NCBI RefSeq assembly: GCF_017583065.1
Contig: NZ_JAGEVL010000001.1
Coordinates: forward strand, 434,001-498,000
DNA length: 64,000 nucleotides
From: Staphylococcus shinii
GTDB lineage: Bacteria > Bacillota > Bacilli > Staphylococcales > Staphylococcaceae
Direction of reading: 5' to 3'
In this document: piece after piece, positions 1-12,309 of the stretch
How positions within the stretch are numbered: position 1 is the stretch's first letter
Layout of the letters: each line of letters starts with the position of its first letter
Made by a program: the position numbers and the translations under genes
Notes under the pieces: model-generated
Told to the model about the DNA's origin: nothing
What the model saw: the letters and a program-made list of their open reading frames with translations, nothing else
Databases searched by the model: none

Positions 1-2
1 AG

Positions 3-37
3 GGCGTATCCGTATATAAAAAATGGATACGCCTTTT
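3..37 (+). terminator. Rho-independent terminator at the left edge
   Basis: GGCGTATCC and GGATACGCC form a perfect 9-bp stem followed by TTTT. It would end plus-strand transcription of a gene lying left of the window. Confidence 0.7.
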
Positions 38-125
38 CCTATAACAAATTATTTTTGACGTAGAACGACTATATCTGAGAATACGCTTATAACCAGATAT
101 TTTACTACTTTATCTACTACTCCAT

Positions 126-157
126 AAAAAAAACCGAGACATCTACTTATGTCCCGG
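126..157 (-). terminator. Terminator of the acyP-xpaC-telA group
   Basis: Read on the minus strand, CCGGGACAT and ATGTCTCGG pair around a short loop and are followed by a run of eight T. It lies about 40 bases past the telA-like stop codon, so it closes that transcription unit. Confidence 0.75.
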
Positions 158-196
158 AGTCATTTCTCAAAATAACTACTTAATTAAATGTAGAAA

Positions 197-1327
197 CTAT
201 TTATTTTGTTTCATATCTAAAAGTTGATTTTGTAATTCAGATTCTAATTGATTTAATTCAGATTCAGCTTGTTTACGTTTATTACGACCTTGTTCTTGAA
301 TCTGTAGTGTTTGTTCTATTGTTTCAATAATATCATTTTGTGTTGTTTTTAGAGTCTCAATATCAACGACGCCACGTTCATTTTCAGTAGCAGTATCTAG
401 AGCATTTTGTTTCAATAGTTCAGAGTTTTTTAATAATAAATCATTTGTCGTATCAGTAACGGCTTTTTGAGCTGATACTGCATTTCGTTGTCTCATTAAA
501 GTTAATGCAATTGACATTTGATTTTTCCACAATGGAATACTTGTAAGAATCGAACTTTGTATTTTTTCTGCTAATGCTTGGTTAACATTTTGAATCATAC
601 GTATTTGAGGAGCCGTTTGTATAGCAATTTGCCTAGATAGTTGTAAATCATAAATACGCTTGTCTAATCGATCGATAAATTGTTCCATATCCGATGCAGC
701 TTGAACATCCATTTGATTACCTGTTGATTTTGCCTGCGCTCTTAATTTAGGCACTTCCTCTTGTTGCAGATCATGCTGTTTCTTTTTTGCTGCTTCTATA
801 TACAGTGATAATTCATCAAAATAGTCTTTATTCATATTATATAATTCATCTAGCATATCTACATCTTTTACTAAGTTATTTTTATGCTTATCTAACTCAA
901 TTGATATACGATCTATTTGCGAGCCAACCGATTGCATCTTTGAAAAAACTTCATTTACAGAGGCTTTTGTCCTTCTAAATAGACGTTTTAATTTTGATTG
1001 GTTTTCTGAATTTAGCTCGTCAGGGTTTACTGATTTCAGTTTACTCATTAGCCCATTCAATGATTCACCGACTGGTCCAACGTCAGTTGTTTTAACTTCA
1101 TTTAATATACGATGTGAGAATTGGGACATATGAGATTGTGCTTCTGTACCATAATTTAATAAAGCATCATGATCCATTGGTTTTATTTTTTCGCTTAATT
1201 CATTAATCTTTTGTTGATCCTTTTGATTATATTGCCTAGAATTTACGACTTCAGATTCACTTGTAGAATTTTCTTCTATATATTTGTCTAATGGATGTGA
1301 ATTTATATAGTCTTGTTCTCTTGCCAT
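197..1327 (-). CDS. TelA family (toxic anion resistance) protein
   Basis: A 376-residue, highly charged, almost wholly alpha-helical cytoplasmic protein of the TelA/KlaA family. The family name comes from tellurite resistance. In Firmicutes its real role is unclear and is thought to involve envelope stress. The sequence shows long amphipathic coiled-coil stretches (around residues 75-250 and 300-376) and no membrane segment or signal peptide. I start at ATG 1327 rather than the ATG 15 bases upstream, because GGAGAG lies 7 bases before 1327. It follows xpaC by about 30 bases, and XpaC and TelA are habitual partners. The family call is firm, the function is not. Confidence 0.85.
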   Translation of the reverse strand: MAREQDYINSHPLDKYIEENSTSESEVVNSRQYNQKDQQKINELSEKIKPMDHDALLNYGTEAQSHMSQFSHRILNEVKTTDVGPVGESLNGLMSKLKSVNPDELNSENQSKLKRLFRRTKASVNEVFSKMQSVGSQIDRISIELDKHKNNLVKDVDMLDELYNMNKDYFDELSLYIEAAKKKQHDLQQEEVPKLRAQAKSTGNQMDVQAASDMEQFIDRLDKRIYDLQLSRQIAIQTAPQIRMIQNVNQALAEKIQSSILTSIPLWKNQMSIALTLMRQRNAVSAQKAVTDTTNDLLLKNSELLKQNALDTATENERGVVDIETLKTTQNDIIETIEQTLQIQEQGRNKRKQAESELNQLESELQNQLLDMKQNK

Positions 1328-1357
1328 AAAATCTCTCTCCATTCTTATTGTGATTTA

Positions 1358-1981
1358 CTATTTTTTATTTCGGCTTTGTTCTATCTTGTTTAGTTCCATC
1401 TCTATATCTAACTTACTATAATCCTCGTCATTAATTCTTCTTAAATCAGCTACTAATGTCCTTTTCACTTCATCCAAAGTAATTCTTGTTTGTTCTAATT
1501 TTTGTTTTTCTTCTTTACTTTTCTTAGGTGATTTAGATAATCTTGTATATGCTTCAATTAAATTTAATGCATTATCAATATGTGAATAAAAGAAACTTTC
1601 GACTTTAAAAAATGAACTTGGTTGCTGTTTAACTGCATAAAATATAGCTCGAGATATCCGATAAATTTCATTTACTTGCCTAAAGTCTTTGATAGATCTG
1701 ACATTGACAAATGATTTAAATATACGTCTAATTTTATCTTGAGCATTATTCAATTGACCATTGACAAAGTGATAATCTCGACGAGTTAAACCAATTTCTT
1801 TTAAATATTTTCTAGAAGTTAAACGTTGAGTAGGGAAGTAAAACGTTATAAATGTTGCTACAGAAATCAACAAATCAAAAATAAAATAAATATCTAAGGC
1901 AAATATACTAACAAACCATGCGATAACTGCTGCTGGTAAAGCAATAATTGTCCCGAAAATACGAGAAATATTATATCTCAA
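1358..1981 (-). CDS. xpaC: XpaC family membrane protein
   Basis: A 207-residue protein of the XpaC family (5-bromo-4-chloroindolyl phosphate hydrolysis protein). That name comes from an indicator phenotype, and no catalytic motif is evident. Two hydrophobic segments (about residues 8-27 and 32-50) anchor it in the membrane. The remainder is a basic helical cytoplasmic domain containing a run of phenylalanines near residue 120. It sits between acyP and the telA-like gene on the same strand with short gaps, so all three are probably co-transcribed. The XpaC-TelA pairing suggests joint action at the membrane, which is inference. Confidence 0.8.
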   Translation of the reverse strand: MRYNISRIFGTIIALPAAVIAWFVSIFALDIYFIFDLLISVATFITFYFPTQRLTSRKYLKEIGLTRRDYHFVNGQLNNAQDKIRRIFKSFVNVRSIKDFRQVNEIYRISRAIFYAVKQQPSSFFKVESFFYSHIDNALNLIEAYTRLSKSPKKSKEEKQKLEQTRITLDEVKRTLVADLRRINDEDYSKLDIEMELNKIEQSRNKK

Positions 1982-1994
1982 ACTTCATCTTCCT

Positions 1995-2264
1995 TTATAT
2001 AGTTTTAAAATCTTTCAATGATTGCTCAATTTCTATCTCTTCAGTAGTAAAGTCTTCAACATGAGATGCTGGGGAAGCACCTTCAGTAACTGCGTTAATA
2101 AATTGTGTTAAAGATTGCTCATCACCTTGAGCATATATATCAACGTAATTATCTACATTTTCAACGGTACCAACAATATGATATTGTTGCGCTATCTTTT
2201 GGGTATAATAACGAAAACCTACACCTTGTACCATCCCAAATACTTTAATGTGTTTGCGTTTCAT
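1995..2264 (-). CDS. acyP: Acylphosphatase
   Basis: An 89-residue acylphosphatase that hydrolyses the carboxyl-phosphate bond of acylphosphates such as acetyl phosphate. The signature VFGMVQGVGFRYY at residues 8-20 contains catalytic Arg18, and Asn36 (in GTVENVDN) is the second catalytic residue. The usual GxVxNxxDGxVE motif is changed here to NVDNYVDI, so the common glycine after Asp is Asn, but both catalytic residues are kept. Length is normal for the family. It is first of three minus-strand genes, with a GAGGTGATTTT ribosome site just before the ATG. Confidence 0.93.
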   Translation of the reverse strand: MKRKHIKVFGMVQGVGFRYYTQKIAQQYHIVGTVENVDNYVDIYAQGDEQSLTQFINAVTEGASPASHVEDFTTEEIEIEQSLKDFKTI

Positions 2265-2623
2265 AAAATCACCTCTTAATTAACATTATACGAAATTTAA
2301 CGCTACAAAACTAATATTTAAGTTTATAAATTGATAGTCTATCGGCCAAAAGTATGAGCCAGATAACTTGATTTTGTATCTTAACTCGTTAAAATATTAC
2401 ACATAGGCAAAAATTGTACGTCTCTAAATCAAAGTATGAACGTCTATATTTAGTTTTATTTATATCTATTTATAAACATGGGGGATTTAATTTAGAGTAT
2501 ATGTGTGATCGAAATACATACATAAGTATAAGCACTTTGTTCTATAGGTCTAAATAGCGAGGTGCGAAATTAGTTACGCCAAAAAAGTGATTTAGACTAT
2601 ATATGAAAGGGTGAAGATTTATA
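2265..2623. other. Spacer between divergent acyP and DUF1033 genes
   Basis: About 360 bases of AT-rich DNA between two divergent genes. It must hold both promoters, but I see no convincing -35/-10 pair, long hairpin or conserved RNA motif. Confidence 0.5.
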
Positions 2624-2932
2624 ATGTGGACAGTTGCAAAAATTCGAGCTGATTATGAAGGCTGGTGGTTATTTAGTGACTGGACTGATCATATTGTAGA
2701 ACAGTATGACTTCGAGACTTACGACGAAATGTTAAAATTTTATACATCATTAATTTTAAAGAGCAAAAATACGTTTGATAATTATTTAGTTGGAAAACAT
2801 AATATTCATGCTTTTTATAACAATTGCGAATTAGGATTTTGTGAAGATTGCGATGAAGATTTACAAATATTCTATAGTTTTATAGTTTTAAATAAAAATG
2901 AAGTTTATTTTAATTTACCTATAATTGAATAA
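2624..2932 (+). CDS. DUF1033 family protein
   Basis: A 102-residue acidic protein of the DUF1033 family found in Firmicutes. It begins MWTVAKIRADYEGWW, rich in aromatic residues, and has three cysteines in NNCELGFCEDCDED (about residues 67-80) that could bind metal or form a disulfide. This is a suggestion only. There is no signal peptide or membrane span. The ribosome site GAAAGGGTGAAG lies about 10 bases before ATG. It is followed by cspA, which has its own promoter. Function is unknown. Confidence 0.8.
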   Translation: MWTVAKIRADYEGWWLFSDWTDHIVEQYDFETYDEMLKFYTSLILKSKNTFDNYLVGKHNIHAFYNNCELGFCEDCDEDLQIFYSFIVLNKNEVYFNLPIIE

Positions 2933-2952
2933 ACAATTAATTAACGTTTGCC

Positions 2953-2981
2953 TTGCAATTCAACTGAAAATATCCTATAAT
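2953..2981 (+). promoter_or_regulatory. cspA promoter
   Basis: TTGCAA (2953-2958), 17 bases, then TATAAT (2976-2981). Transcription should start near 2988, giving an untranslated leader of about 127 bases before the cspA ATG. Confidence 0.75.
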
Positions 2982-3061
2982 ATTAGTCAAGCAATTGTTT
3001 TATTCCATATTGCAAAGAATATTGTACTAACAGGCTTATACTGTTTCATTGTATTTTTTGT

Positions 3062-3082
3062 AATATGCGAATAACGCATATT
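3062..3082 (+). promoter_or_regulatory. Hairpin in the cspA leader
   Basis: AATATGCG and CGCATATT are a perfect 8-base inverted repeat with loop AATAA, ending 18 bases before the GGAGG ribosome site. Long structured leaders control cold-shock genes by temperature-dependent translation. That this hairpin does so is inference. Confidence 0.45.
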
Positions 3083-3114
3083 GAATGAATATTAGTCTTG
3101 GAGGTTTCACATTT

Positions 3115-3315
3115 ATGAAACAAGGTACAGTAAAATGGTTTAACGCTGAAAAAGGATTTGGTTTTATCGAAGTTGAAGGAGAAAACGACGTATTCGTACA
3201 CTTCTCAGCAATTAACCAAGAAGGTTACAAATCATTAGAAGAAGGTCAATCAGTTGAATTTGAAGTAGTTGAAGGCGACCGCGGTCCTCAAGCTGCAAAC
3301 GTTGTAAAACTATAA
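3115..3315 (+). CDS. cspA: Cold-shock protein CspA
   Basis: A 66-residue cold-shock-domain protein that binds single-stranded RNA and DNA and acts as an RNA chaperone. RNP1 (KGFGFIEV) and RNP2 (VFVHFS) lie near residues 16-23 and 30-35, and the length is standard. I start at ATG 3115, because TTGGAGG ends about 8 bases upstream. An in-frame ATG at 3085 would add ten residues not seen in cold-shock proteins. The gene has its own promoter, a long 5' leader and a strong terminator, so it is monocistronic. Confidence 0.96.
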   Translation: MKQGTVKWFNAEKGFGFIEVEGENDVFVHFSAINQEGYKSLEEGQSVEFEVVEGDRGPQAANVVKL

Positions 3316-3339
3316 TATAGATTGCAATATTGACTATTT

Positions 3340-3368
3340 AAAGAACCTTGTTAAAGGTTCTTTTTTTT
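3340..3368 (+). terminator. cspA terminator
   Basis: AAAGAACCTT and AAGGTTCTTT pair perfectly around GTTA and run into eight T. Confidence 0.85.
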
Positions 3369-3434
3369 ATAGTCGCGGTTATATTTAATTACGGTAGCTT
3401 AATTTATATTATTTCATACCAGTATATACTAAAT

Positions 3435-3483
3435 AAAAAGTGGTTCCATCAGCCTAAAGTAGGGGATAGAACCACTTTTTTTT
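3435..3483 (-). terminator. Terminator of the lysine operon
   Basis: AAAAAGTGGTTC and GAACCACTTTTT form a 12-bp stem a few bases past the lysA stop. A/T runs on both sides make it potentially bidirectional. Confidence 0.8.
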
Positions 3484-3486
3484 AAT

Positions 3487-4752
3487 TTATTTCGTATCAT
3501 TAATGATTAATTGACGTAATGATTGACGTTTAATAACTTCTCTAGCTTTACCGTCTTTCAAGAAAAATACAGAAGGCTTCTGCATTTGGTTATAGTTTGA
3601 AGCCATAGAATAATGATAAGCACCTGTAGATAAAACTGCTAAATAGTCACCACGTTTTACTGTACTAGGTAATTTTGCGTCCTTGATAATAATGTCGCCT
3701 GACTCACATAATTTTCCTGCAATCGTAACTGTTTCATCTTTAGGGTCATTTCTATTAACAAGTAGTGCTTCATATTGTGCATCGTATAATGATGTTCTAA
3801 TATGATCGCTCATACCTCCATCAATAGAAACGTACTTATTAACATTGGGGATTTCTTTAATTGTTCCAACTTCATATAAAGTGATACCAGCTTCACCGAC
3901 AATAGAACGCCCAGGCTCAATACCGATTTCTGGGATAGGGTAATTAGCTTGTTTAGCAATCGCTTTAACAGCAGCAGTAATTTCCTCAATGCCTTCTTCG
4001 ATAGGGAAGCTTACATCTCCTTCAACATATTTAATACTGAAGCCACCGCCAAGATTTATTAGCTCTACTTCGATATCATTTTCTTTCAACCATTGAACCA
4101 CAAGTTTTGTAGTCTCAATCATTGCTTCTGTACCTTCAATTTGCGAACCTACATGAAAATGAACACCTTTAAGTTTTAAGTGTTTTGAAGTTCTAACTTT
4201 CTGTACACCTTGAATAGCTAAACCATGCTTAATAGATAAACCGAATTTACTATCTTCTTGTCCTGTTTGTATAAATTCATGCGTATGTGCTTCAACACCT
4301 GGATTTAATCTAATAACTACATTGACTTCTTCACTTGCGTAACGGTCAATAAGATCAATTTCTTCCAATGAATCTATAACGATATAGCCAACTTTACTTT
4401 CTAAAGCATATCGAATTTCATGTTTCGTCTTATTATTTCCATGAAAGTGGATATGTTGGGGATCAAACCCAGCTTCTAAAGCCGTGTATAGTTCACCTTC
4501 AGAGACAACATCTAATTCAAGATTTTCTTCTTGGACCAATTTAACCATTTGTAAACAAGTAAATGCTTTAGATGCATATGAAACATTATAATTTAATCCA
4601 CTTTTTTTAAAAGCTTCATGAAAACGTCTCATTTGATTTCTAATTTGTACTTCATCATAGACAATTGTAGGCGTCCCAAAACTTTGCGCTATTGTTTTAA
4701 GACTTGTACCTCCCATTGTAAGTTCGCCACTATCATTATATTCTACTACCAT
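3487..4752 (-). CDS. lysA: Diaminopimelate decarboxylase
   Basis: A 421-residue PLP-dependent fold-III decarboxylase that turns meso-diaminopimelate into L-lysine, the last step of the pathway. The PLP lysine is Lys62 in VSYASKAF. The HVGSQ motif, the GGGF phosphate-binding motif and the C-terminal CESGD and GAY motifs are all present. It is the last gene of the operon, starts three bases past the alr stop, and is followed directly by a terminator. Expression should follow the lysine riboswitch upstream of lysC. Confidence 0.96.
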   Translation of the reverse strand: MVVEYNDSGELTMGGTSLKTIAQSFGTPTIVYDEVQIRNQMRRFHEAFKKSGLNYNVSYASKAFTCLQMVKLVQEENLELDVVSEGELYTALEAGFDPQHIHFHGNNKTKHEIRYALESKVGYIVIDSLEEIDLIDRYASEEVNVVIRLNPGVEAHTHEFIQTGQEDSKFGLSIKHGLAIQGVQKVRTSKHLKLKGVHFHVGSQIEGTEAMIETTKLVVQWLKENDIEVELINLGGGFSIKYVEGDVSFPIEEGIEEITAAVKAIAKQANYPIPEIGIEPGRSIVGEAGITLYEVGTIKEIPNVNKYVSIDGGMSDHIRTSLYDAQYEALLVNRNDPKDETVTIAGKLCESGDIIIKDAKLPSTVKRGDYLAVLSTGAYHYSMASNYNQMQKPSVFFLKDGKAREVIKRQSLRQLIINDTK

Positions 4753-4755
4753 AAT

Positions 4756-5829
4756 TTATCTATACTCCTTTATTAGTGAGTCGTGATTCATTGCACTAAG
4801 TTGCTCGGAATTGGCACCGACACCTTTAAACGTATATTCATCAACACGTATATCATTATTATATAATATAACTTCATCTCGTGCACTCACACTATCATCG
4901 ACTTCTACAAACATATGACTCATCATCAATGCACGTATAGGGAAACGTTTGCCGTTTATCATCGCTTCATGCTTCGCTCTGGATTTAAGAATACCATCAC
5001 CATAACCAATATCAACCACTGCTAGTTTAGTTTGGTCTCTTGTAGCTTCAAACGCAAAACTATAACCACAGTAATCACCTTGATTTACTTCTCTTACTTG
5101 AATAATATTGCCTTTAACCGTTAATGATTGTTGAATGACTGTTTCGTCTATCGTACTATACGGTCTTGATCCGTACAAAGCAATACCTACACGTGCATGT
5201 GTATGATTAGGAAATATACCTTCTTCTCTATAATAACTTGCGCTATTTTGAGCATGAATCATATCAAATTGGTAGTTTTCAGCTAATAAGGCTTCTACAA
5301 TATCTAACCACGCCTCACGTTCAATTTTATAGTCAGTCACATCAAATTCATCTGCATAACCAAAATGAGTCCACAAACCCACGATGTTCATTTTATTTGT
5401 ATTTTGGTTTTGCTCATGATGTGAAAGTAGTTCTTTAATTTCAGCTACCGTCTTCAAACCTGAACGATGTAATAAATTTTCATACTCCACATGTACTTGT
5501 ATATTATATAGTTCATTTAAATTCTCATAATAAAACGATAGGGAGGGTAAAGTCATTTGTATGTTATAAGCACGTACTTTATCAAATTCATAGACAGCAT
5601 TCATTAAAAATATAGTTGCATCAGGAGCAAGTTTACGAATCCGTATAGCTTCTCTTAATGAAGTCGTGCTAAATGTATTAATGCCTATCGCCAAAAATTG
5701 TGTCACTGCAAACTCTAATCCATAATGATATGCATTGTTTTTGACCACTGCCATCAATTGGTTGTCTTGTTTTACATTTTCAGCATTTTTTCGAAATTTT
5801 GCTGTATCTACAGACCAAATAGCTGTCAT
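4756..5829 (-). CDS. alr: Alanine racemase-like PLP enzyme of the lysine operon
   Basis: A 357-residue fold-III PLP enzyme of the alanine racemase family. The PLP lysine is Lys30 in [11 protein letters not shown]. The usual motif is AVVKANAYGHG, so Ala31 and the Gly-His pair are changed. The C-terminal part keeps [12 protein letters not shown], equivalent to the RxxMD substrate region but with Ser-His for the usual Asp-Gln. This second alanine racemase homologue sits inside the dap/lys operon in staphylococci. Its ATG overlaps the stop of the deacetylase gene by four bases, indicating coupling. Strict alanine racemase activity is uncertain, since several motif residues deviate. Confidence 0.82.
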   Translation of the reverse strand: MTAIWSVDTAKFRKNAENVKQDNQLMAVVKNNAYHYGLEFAVTQFLAIGINTFSTTSLREAIRIRKLAPDATIFLMNAVYEFDKVRAYNIQMTLPSLSFYYENLNELYNIQVHVEYENLLHRSGLKTVAEIKELLSHHEQNQNTNKMNIVGLWTHFGYADEFDVTDYKIEREAWLDIVEALLAENYQFDMIHAQNSASYYREEGIFPNHTHARVGIALYGSRPYSTIDETVIQQSLTVKGNIIQVREVNQGDYCGYSFAFEATRDQTKLAVVDIGYGDGILKSRAKHEAMINGKRFPIRALMMSHMFVEVDDSVSARDEVILYNNDIRVDEYTFKGVGANSEQLSAMNHDSLIKEYR

Positions 5830-6983
5830 TGTGCGCGCACCTCACTGTAAGATCTTAATATTTGTTCATAATAATCAGCAATCCTAATGAGCATGTGCTC
5901 ATTAAAATTTAAATTAGAGGTATGTAAACCTGTAACATAGCCTTTAGATTCATCACGTACACCTACAAAAACAAAATAGCTTGGTGCTAACTGGCTATAA
6001 AAACTAAAATCTTCACCAAATAAATATGGCGTAGGTTTATCAATTACTTCAAAATTCGCATTTCTCAAACCATTTTCTACATGTTTACGTAAATTTGAAT
6101 CATTATAAGTAGGTGGGTAACCTTCTTCAAATTTCACTTCACATTCAACATTGAATAATAATTTTACACTTTTGGCAATTTTAGCCATTTGCTGTTTGAC
6201 GATTTCTAAATCATTAACATCATAAGTACGAATAGTGCCTTCTAGATAGCCATGACTTGGAACAGTATTAATAGCTTCTCCAGCTTCAAAATGACCCATA
6301 TGGACGATATTTCGTTTCAAACCATTCAAATGATATTGTTGAATTTGACCAACTTGGCTTAGTACATGTTGCAATGCTTCTCCACAAGAATATCCTTGTT
6401 CTTTGTCTGCTACGTGACTTGATAAACCGTTTAAATAAAATCTATATTCTGTAGCGCTCGCAGTAATTTCTTCATCTCTAATTACAACGTGCCCTTCATT
6501 TTCAAATGGCATAACATGGACACCAAACACAGCTTCAATAGGGTAACGATTAAAAGCGCCGGCTCTAATTAATCGATTAGCGCCACCACCCGTTTCTTCA
6601 GCAGGCTGAAAGATAAATACAATATTTTGAGGAAGTTCGCCACAATCAGCTACAGCCTTACAACGTTTAACAAATAGCATTAACGCTGTGGTATGTCCAT
6701 CATGACCACATGCATGCATCACGTTGTCCGTTTTACTTTTAAAATCTATATCATTTTCTTCGAAGATTGGTAACGCGTCTATATCCGCGCGATAAGCAAT
6801 TGTGTGTTCGCCATTACCAGGTAAATACGCAATAACACCTGTATCAAGTGGTCTTTGATACTCGACTCCTAATTCATCTAAAAAGTTAGCAATATATTCA
6901 GTCGTTTCATACTCATGTAAACTCAATTCTGGATATTGATGCAAATAACGCCTATGTGTTGTAACAAATTCTAACTCATTCAT
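5826..6983 (-). CDS. N-acetyldiaminopimelate deacetylase (M20 amidohydrolase)
   Basis: A 385-residue M20/AmhX-type metallo-amidohydrolase. The metal motif HACGHDGH is at residues 90-97, and the catalytic glutamate pair is in QPAEETGGG. Its position after dapD, an N-acetyltransferase, makes it the enzyme that removes acetyl from N-acetyl-LL-diaminopimelate, the deacylation step of the acetylase branch. The start is ATG 6983, because AAGG lies 11 bases upstream, and a TTG at 6992 would abut the ribosome site. It is separated from dapD by a 275-base spacer with folded structure, unlike the tight spacing elsewhere in the operon. Confidence 0.88.
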   Translation of the reverse strand: MNELEFVTTHRRYLHQYPELSLHEYETTEYIANFLDELGVEYQRPLDTGVIAYLPGNGEHTIAYRADIDALPIFEENDIDFKSKTDNVMHACGHDGHTTALMLFVKRCKAVADCGELPQNIVFIFQPAEETGGGANRLIRAGAFNRYPIEAVFGVHVMPFENEGHVVIRDEEITASATEYRFYLNGLSSHVADKEQGYSCGEALQHVLSQVGQIQQYHLNGLKRNIVHMGHFEAGEAINTVPSHGYLEGTIRTYDVNDLEIVKQQMAKIAKSVKLLFNVECEVKFEEGYPPTYNDSNLRKHVENGLRNANFEVIDKPTPYLFGEDFSFYSQLAPSYFVFVGVRDESKGYVTGLHTSNLNFNEHMLIRIADYYEQILRSYSEVRAQ

Positions 6984-7072
6984 CAAAATCAAATCCTTCT
7001 AGTTAAAGTTATATTTAGACTTTATTTAATTCACGAAAGTCTATTATGTATCATTTAATATTATAAAAATGA

Positions 7073-7166
7073 GGAGGTAAGACGACCTTATTATATATGA
7101 TGTCGCTACCACATATAATAAGTTGAGACATTATAATGAATTTTATATCGTCTCGTCTATACCTCC
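7073..7166 (-). promoter_or_regulatory. Large folded spacer between dapD and the deacetylase gene
   Basis: An outer stem pairs GGAGGTAAGACGA (7073-7085) with TCGTCTATACCTCC (7153-7166), with one bulged A. Inside, a second AT-rich stem pairs 7087-7099 with 7112-7122. There is no T run, so this is not a plain terminator. It could be an mRNA processing or stabilising structure within the lysine operon. Confidence 0.5.
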
Positions 7167-7258
7167 CAATTATCTATTTAAATATTCACTTAAAGTTACA
7201 ATTTAAATTTTACCTCTATGTAAATACGTAAGTGAATATATTTTGTTTTAATTAAGTA

Positions 7259-7978
7259 TTAATCATTTAATTTTCTTAACGCTGAAACGATTTCGCGTTT
7301 TGAATCCTCAACTTCGCTTGTTTGTTTAATGACTTTAGCAGGTGTACCAGCTACTACAGAGCCTTCAGGTACATCTTGTGTAACAATTGCGCCAGCCGCA
7401 ACAATAGAACCTTTACCAACGCGAACGCCTTCAAGAATTACCGCATTGGCACCAATTAGCACGTCGTCTTCAATAACTACAGGTGATGCGCTTGGTGGTT
7501 CTATTACTCCTGCTAATACTGCGCCAGCTCCAACGTGAACATTTTTACCAGTAGTAGCACGTCCACCAAGCGTTGCATTCATATCTACCATAGTACCTTC
7601 ACCAACTACAGCTCCGATATTAATTGTAGCGCCCATCATGATTACTGCACCATCTTCAATAATCGCTTGTTCGCGAATAAAAGCGCCAGGTTCAATTCGT
7701 GCATTAGTATTTGTTAAGTCTTTCAATGGAATTGCAGAGTTGCGACGATCCATTTCAACTTCTAATTCATCAATACTTGATTGGTTGCTTTCGTAAAATT
7801 GTTTCCATTCGTCAGCTTCACAAAAGATTACTTTTGAATCAGTTGAACCAAAAACTTTAAAATTTTGAGGGAAACTCACATTTTCAAAGTTTCCATTTGC
7901 ATACACTTTTAGTGGTGTAGATTTTTTTGCATCACTTATAAATTGGATAATTTCTTCTGCCGTTAAATGTTGTACCAT
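7259..7978 (-). CDS. dapD: Tetrahydrodipicolinate N-acetyltransferase
   Basis: A 239-residue acetyltransferase that acetylates tetrahydrodipicolinate in the acetylase branch of diaminopimelate synthesis. Residues from about 90 onward are hexapeptide repeats with I/V every six positions (for example [24 protein letters not shown]), forming a left-handed beta helix. The N-terminal domain is the usual alpha/beta cap of the family (also called DapH). It sits 22 bases after dapB. The transaminase of this branch and dapF are absent from the window and must lie elsewhere. Confidence 0.94.
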   Translation of the reverse strand: MVQHLTAEEIIQFISDAKKSTPLKVYANGNFENVSFPQNFKVFGSTDSKVIFCEADEWKQFYESNQSSIDELEVEMDRRNSAIPLKDLTNTNARIEPGAFIREQAIIEDGAVIMMGATINIGAVVGEGTMVDMNATLGGRATTGKNVHVGAGAVLAGVIEPPSASPVVIEDDVLIGANAVILEGVRVGKGSIVAAGAIVTQDVPEGSVVAGTPAKVIKQTSEVEDSKREIVSALRKLND

Positions 7979-8000
7979 AATTAAATACGCTCCTTAAGGT

Positions 8001-10598
<2,598 letters not shown>

Positions 10599-10649
10599 AT
10601 ACAATACACTCCAATATTATTTTTTTAATAGTACTATAATTTTGAAAAT

Positions 10650-11852
10650 TCAGATATCAAAAATTTGATAAAGAGTTTGAACAGCACGTTCACCATTCAT
10701 AGCATCAATAACACATGAAATGCTAATTTCTGAAGTTGTTGTTTGATAAAATGATATATCATTTTCAATTAATGTTTTGAATGCTTTTGAAGCTACGCCC
10801 GACATGTCTCTCATGCCAGAACCAATTAAAGAGAGTTTAACGTAATCTTCGTTTATCTTAAAGTCTAACGCACTAAACGATTCTTTTAAAGACTCTAATA
10901 TCGTTGAAATTTGAATGGCATCTGTGTCTTTTATCGTAAATGACATTTGTAACCCTTCCAAATTAATGATTTGCGAGATCATATCAACATTAACGGAACC
11001 ATCTTCTAAATGATTAAATAATGCAGTTAATAATTTATTATCGGGTAGGGGATAACTAATTGTAACGTGCATCATATGTGTATCTAACGCAACGCCTGTA
11101 ACGGCTTTTCTTTCTAATATTTCAGTTTGGGGCATAATCCATGTTCCTTTCACATTTGATAAAGTTCTTCCTAAGTAAAGTGGGATACTATAATTGTTTG
11201 CCAATTCTACACTTCTTGTTTCAAGTACGCCTGCGCCTAAAGCACTCATCTCCATCATTTCTTCATATGAGACATAGTCTAAACGTTTTGCATTTTTGTA
11301 TAGCCTTGGATCTGTCGCATAAACGCCATCAACATCTGTATATATTTCGCACGCTGTGTTATTGCTAGCTGCTAACGCGACTGCTGTAGTATCCGATCCA
11401 CCACGACCTAGTGTAGTCACTTCAAAGTTATCATTTATACCTTGAAAACCTGCTATGACTAAAATGTCATTTTCAGTAAATGCTTGCTCGAATGTGTCAG
11501 GGTCAATTTCTGCTATGCGACTTTTTAAATGATGACCAACCGTTTTAATACCAGCTTGATAACCAGTCATTGCTTTAGCGTTAATTCCAATATCATTTAA
11601 AACCATCGATAAATAAGAAACCGTTTGTTGTTCTCCTGTAGTAAGTAAGAGAGCAAGTTCTTGGTCTTTAGGACTACTAGTTAAAGTAGAAACGTTTGCC
11701 ATTAGTTCATCTGTTGTTTTACCCATAGCACTTACAACCACAATTAATTGTTCACCTTGTTCAACTCTTAATCTAAGCATTTCAGCAATATTTTTAATTT
11801 TAGTAAAATCACTTACTGAAGAACCTCCAAATTTCAAAACACTTCTTTCCAA
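10650..11852 (-). CDS. lysC: Aspartokinase
   Basis: A 400-residue aspartate kinase, the first step of the aspartate pathway. KFGGSSV at residues 7-13 is the ATP motif, GRGGSDTTA is the second kinase motif, and two ACT domains fill the C-terminal third, the site of allosteric control in this family. The start codon is TTG at 11852, with AGGAGG nine bases upstream. No ATG fits in front of KFGGSS. It is the first gene of the operon, directly behind the lysine riboswitch, which should switch off all eight genes when lysine is plentiful. Confidence 0.95.
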   Translation of the reverse strand: MERSVLKFGGSSVSDFTKIKNIAEMLRLRVEQGEQLIVVVSAMGKTTDELMANVSTLTSSPKDQELALLLTTGEQQTVSYLSMVLNDIGINAKAMTGYQAGIKTVGHHLKSRIAEIDPDTFEQAFTENDILVIAGFQGINDNFEVTTLGRGGSDTTAVALAASNNTACEIYTDVDGVYATDPRLYKNAKRLDYVSYEEMMEMSALGAGVLETRSVELANNYSIPLYLGRTLSNVKGTWIMPQTEILERKAVTGVALDTHMMHVTISYPLPDNKLLTALFNHLEDGSVNVDMISQIINLEGLQMSFTIKDTDAIQISTILESLKESFSALDFKINEDYVKLSLIGSGMRDMSGVASKAFKTLIENDISFYQTTTSEISISCVIDAMNGERAVQTLYQIFDI

Positions 11853-11896
11853 TTTCTATATCCTCCTCAACGAATAGGGGAGAATCACAGTATTAT

Positions 11897-12140
11897 AAAA
11901 AAAGAACAAGTTCGGAATGCGAACCTGTTCTATAATATATATACAAGTGATGCACTCCATTATTTTAAAATAATGACAGACTCTTAGCTCTTAACCATAA
12001 AGTCCAACGTGTTATAAGCTGCTATTATAACTGTTTCGGCATCTCACCCTTTCAAAATTAGCTGCTAGCAGGCAGGTTCTTCTAATAATTACTAATGATT
12101 GATGCGCCTCATCAAAACCATATTTAATTTTTTGTTTATG
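11897..12140 (-). promoter_or_regulatory. Lysine riboswitch (L box) with terminator
   Basis: Minus-strand leader of lysC. The aptamer begins with TGATGAGGCGCATC near 12116 and closes with GGAGTGCATCA near 11950, and TGATG/CATCA forms the basal P1 stem. The aptamer carries the GAAAGGGTGAGATGCCGAA segment typical of L boxes. It is followed by a terminator with arms AGAACAGGTTCG and CGAACTTGTTCT (11903-11931) plus seven T. Lysine binding should favour termination, so the operon is expressed when lysine is scarce. Confidence 0.93.
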
Positions 12141-12146
12141 ATACAC

Positions 12147-12175
12147 ATTATACATAGGCATCCATATACTGTAAA
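12147..12175 (-). promoter_or_regulatory. Promoter of the lysine operon
   Basis: On the minus strand TTTACA (12170-12175), 17 bases, then TATAAT (12147-12152). Transcription would start near 12140, about 25 bases before the riboswitch aptamer. Confidence 0.75.
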
Positions 12176-12309
12176 CCGCTTTTACGAAGTTTTTTTAATT
12201 TACTGAAAAATCCAACACTTTATAAATTATTTTTGCAACTTATGTGTAAAAAGTATTGAGTATTAACTCAAATTTATTTTCACTTTTTAATAATCATAGC
12301 AAAAACAGC

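Noticed and set aside
12147..12309. A second riboswitch upstream of the lysine leader
   Set aside because: Only a promoter and unstructured AT-rich sequence are visible beyond the lysine aptamer.
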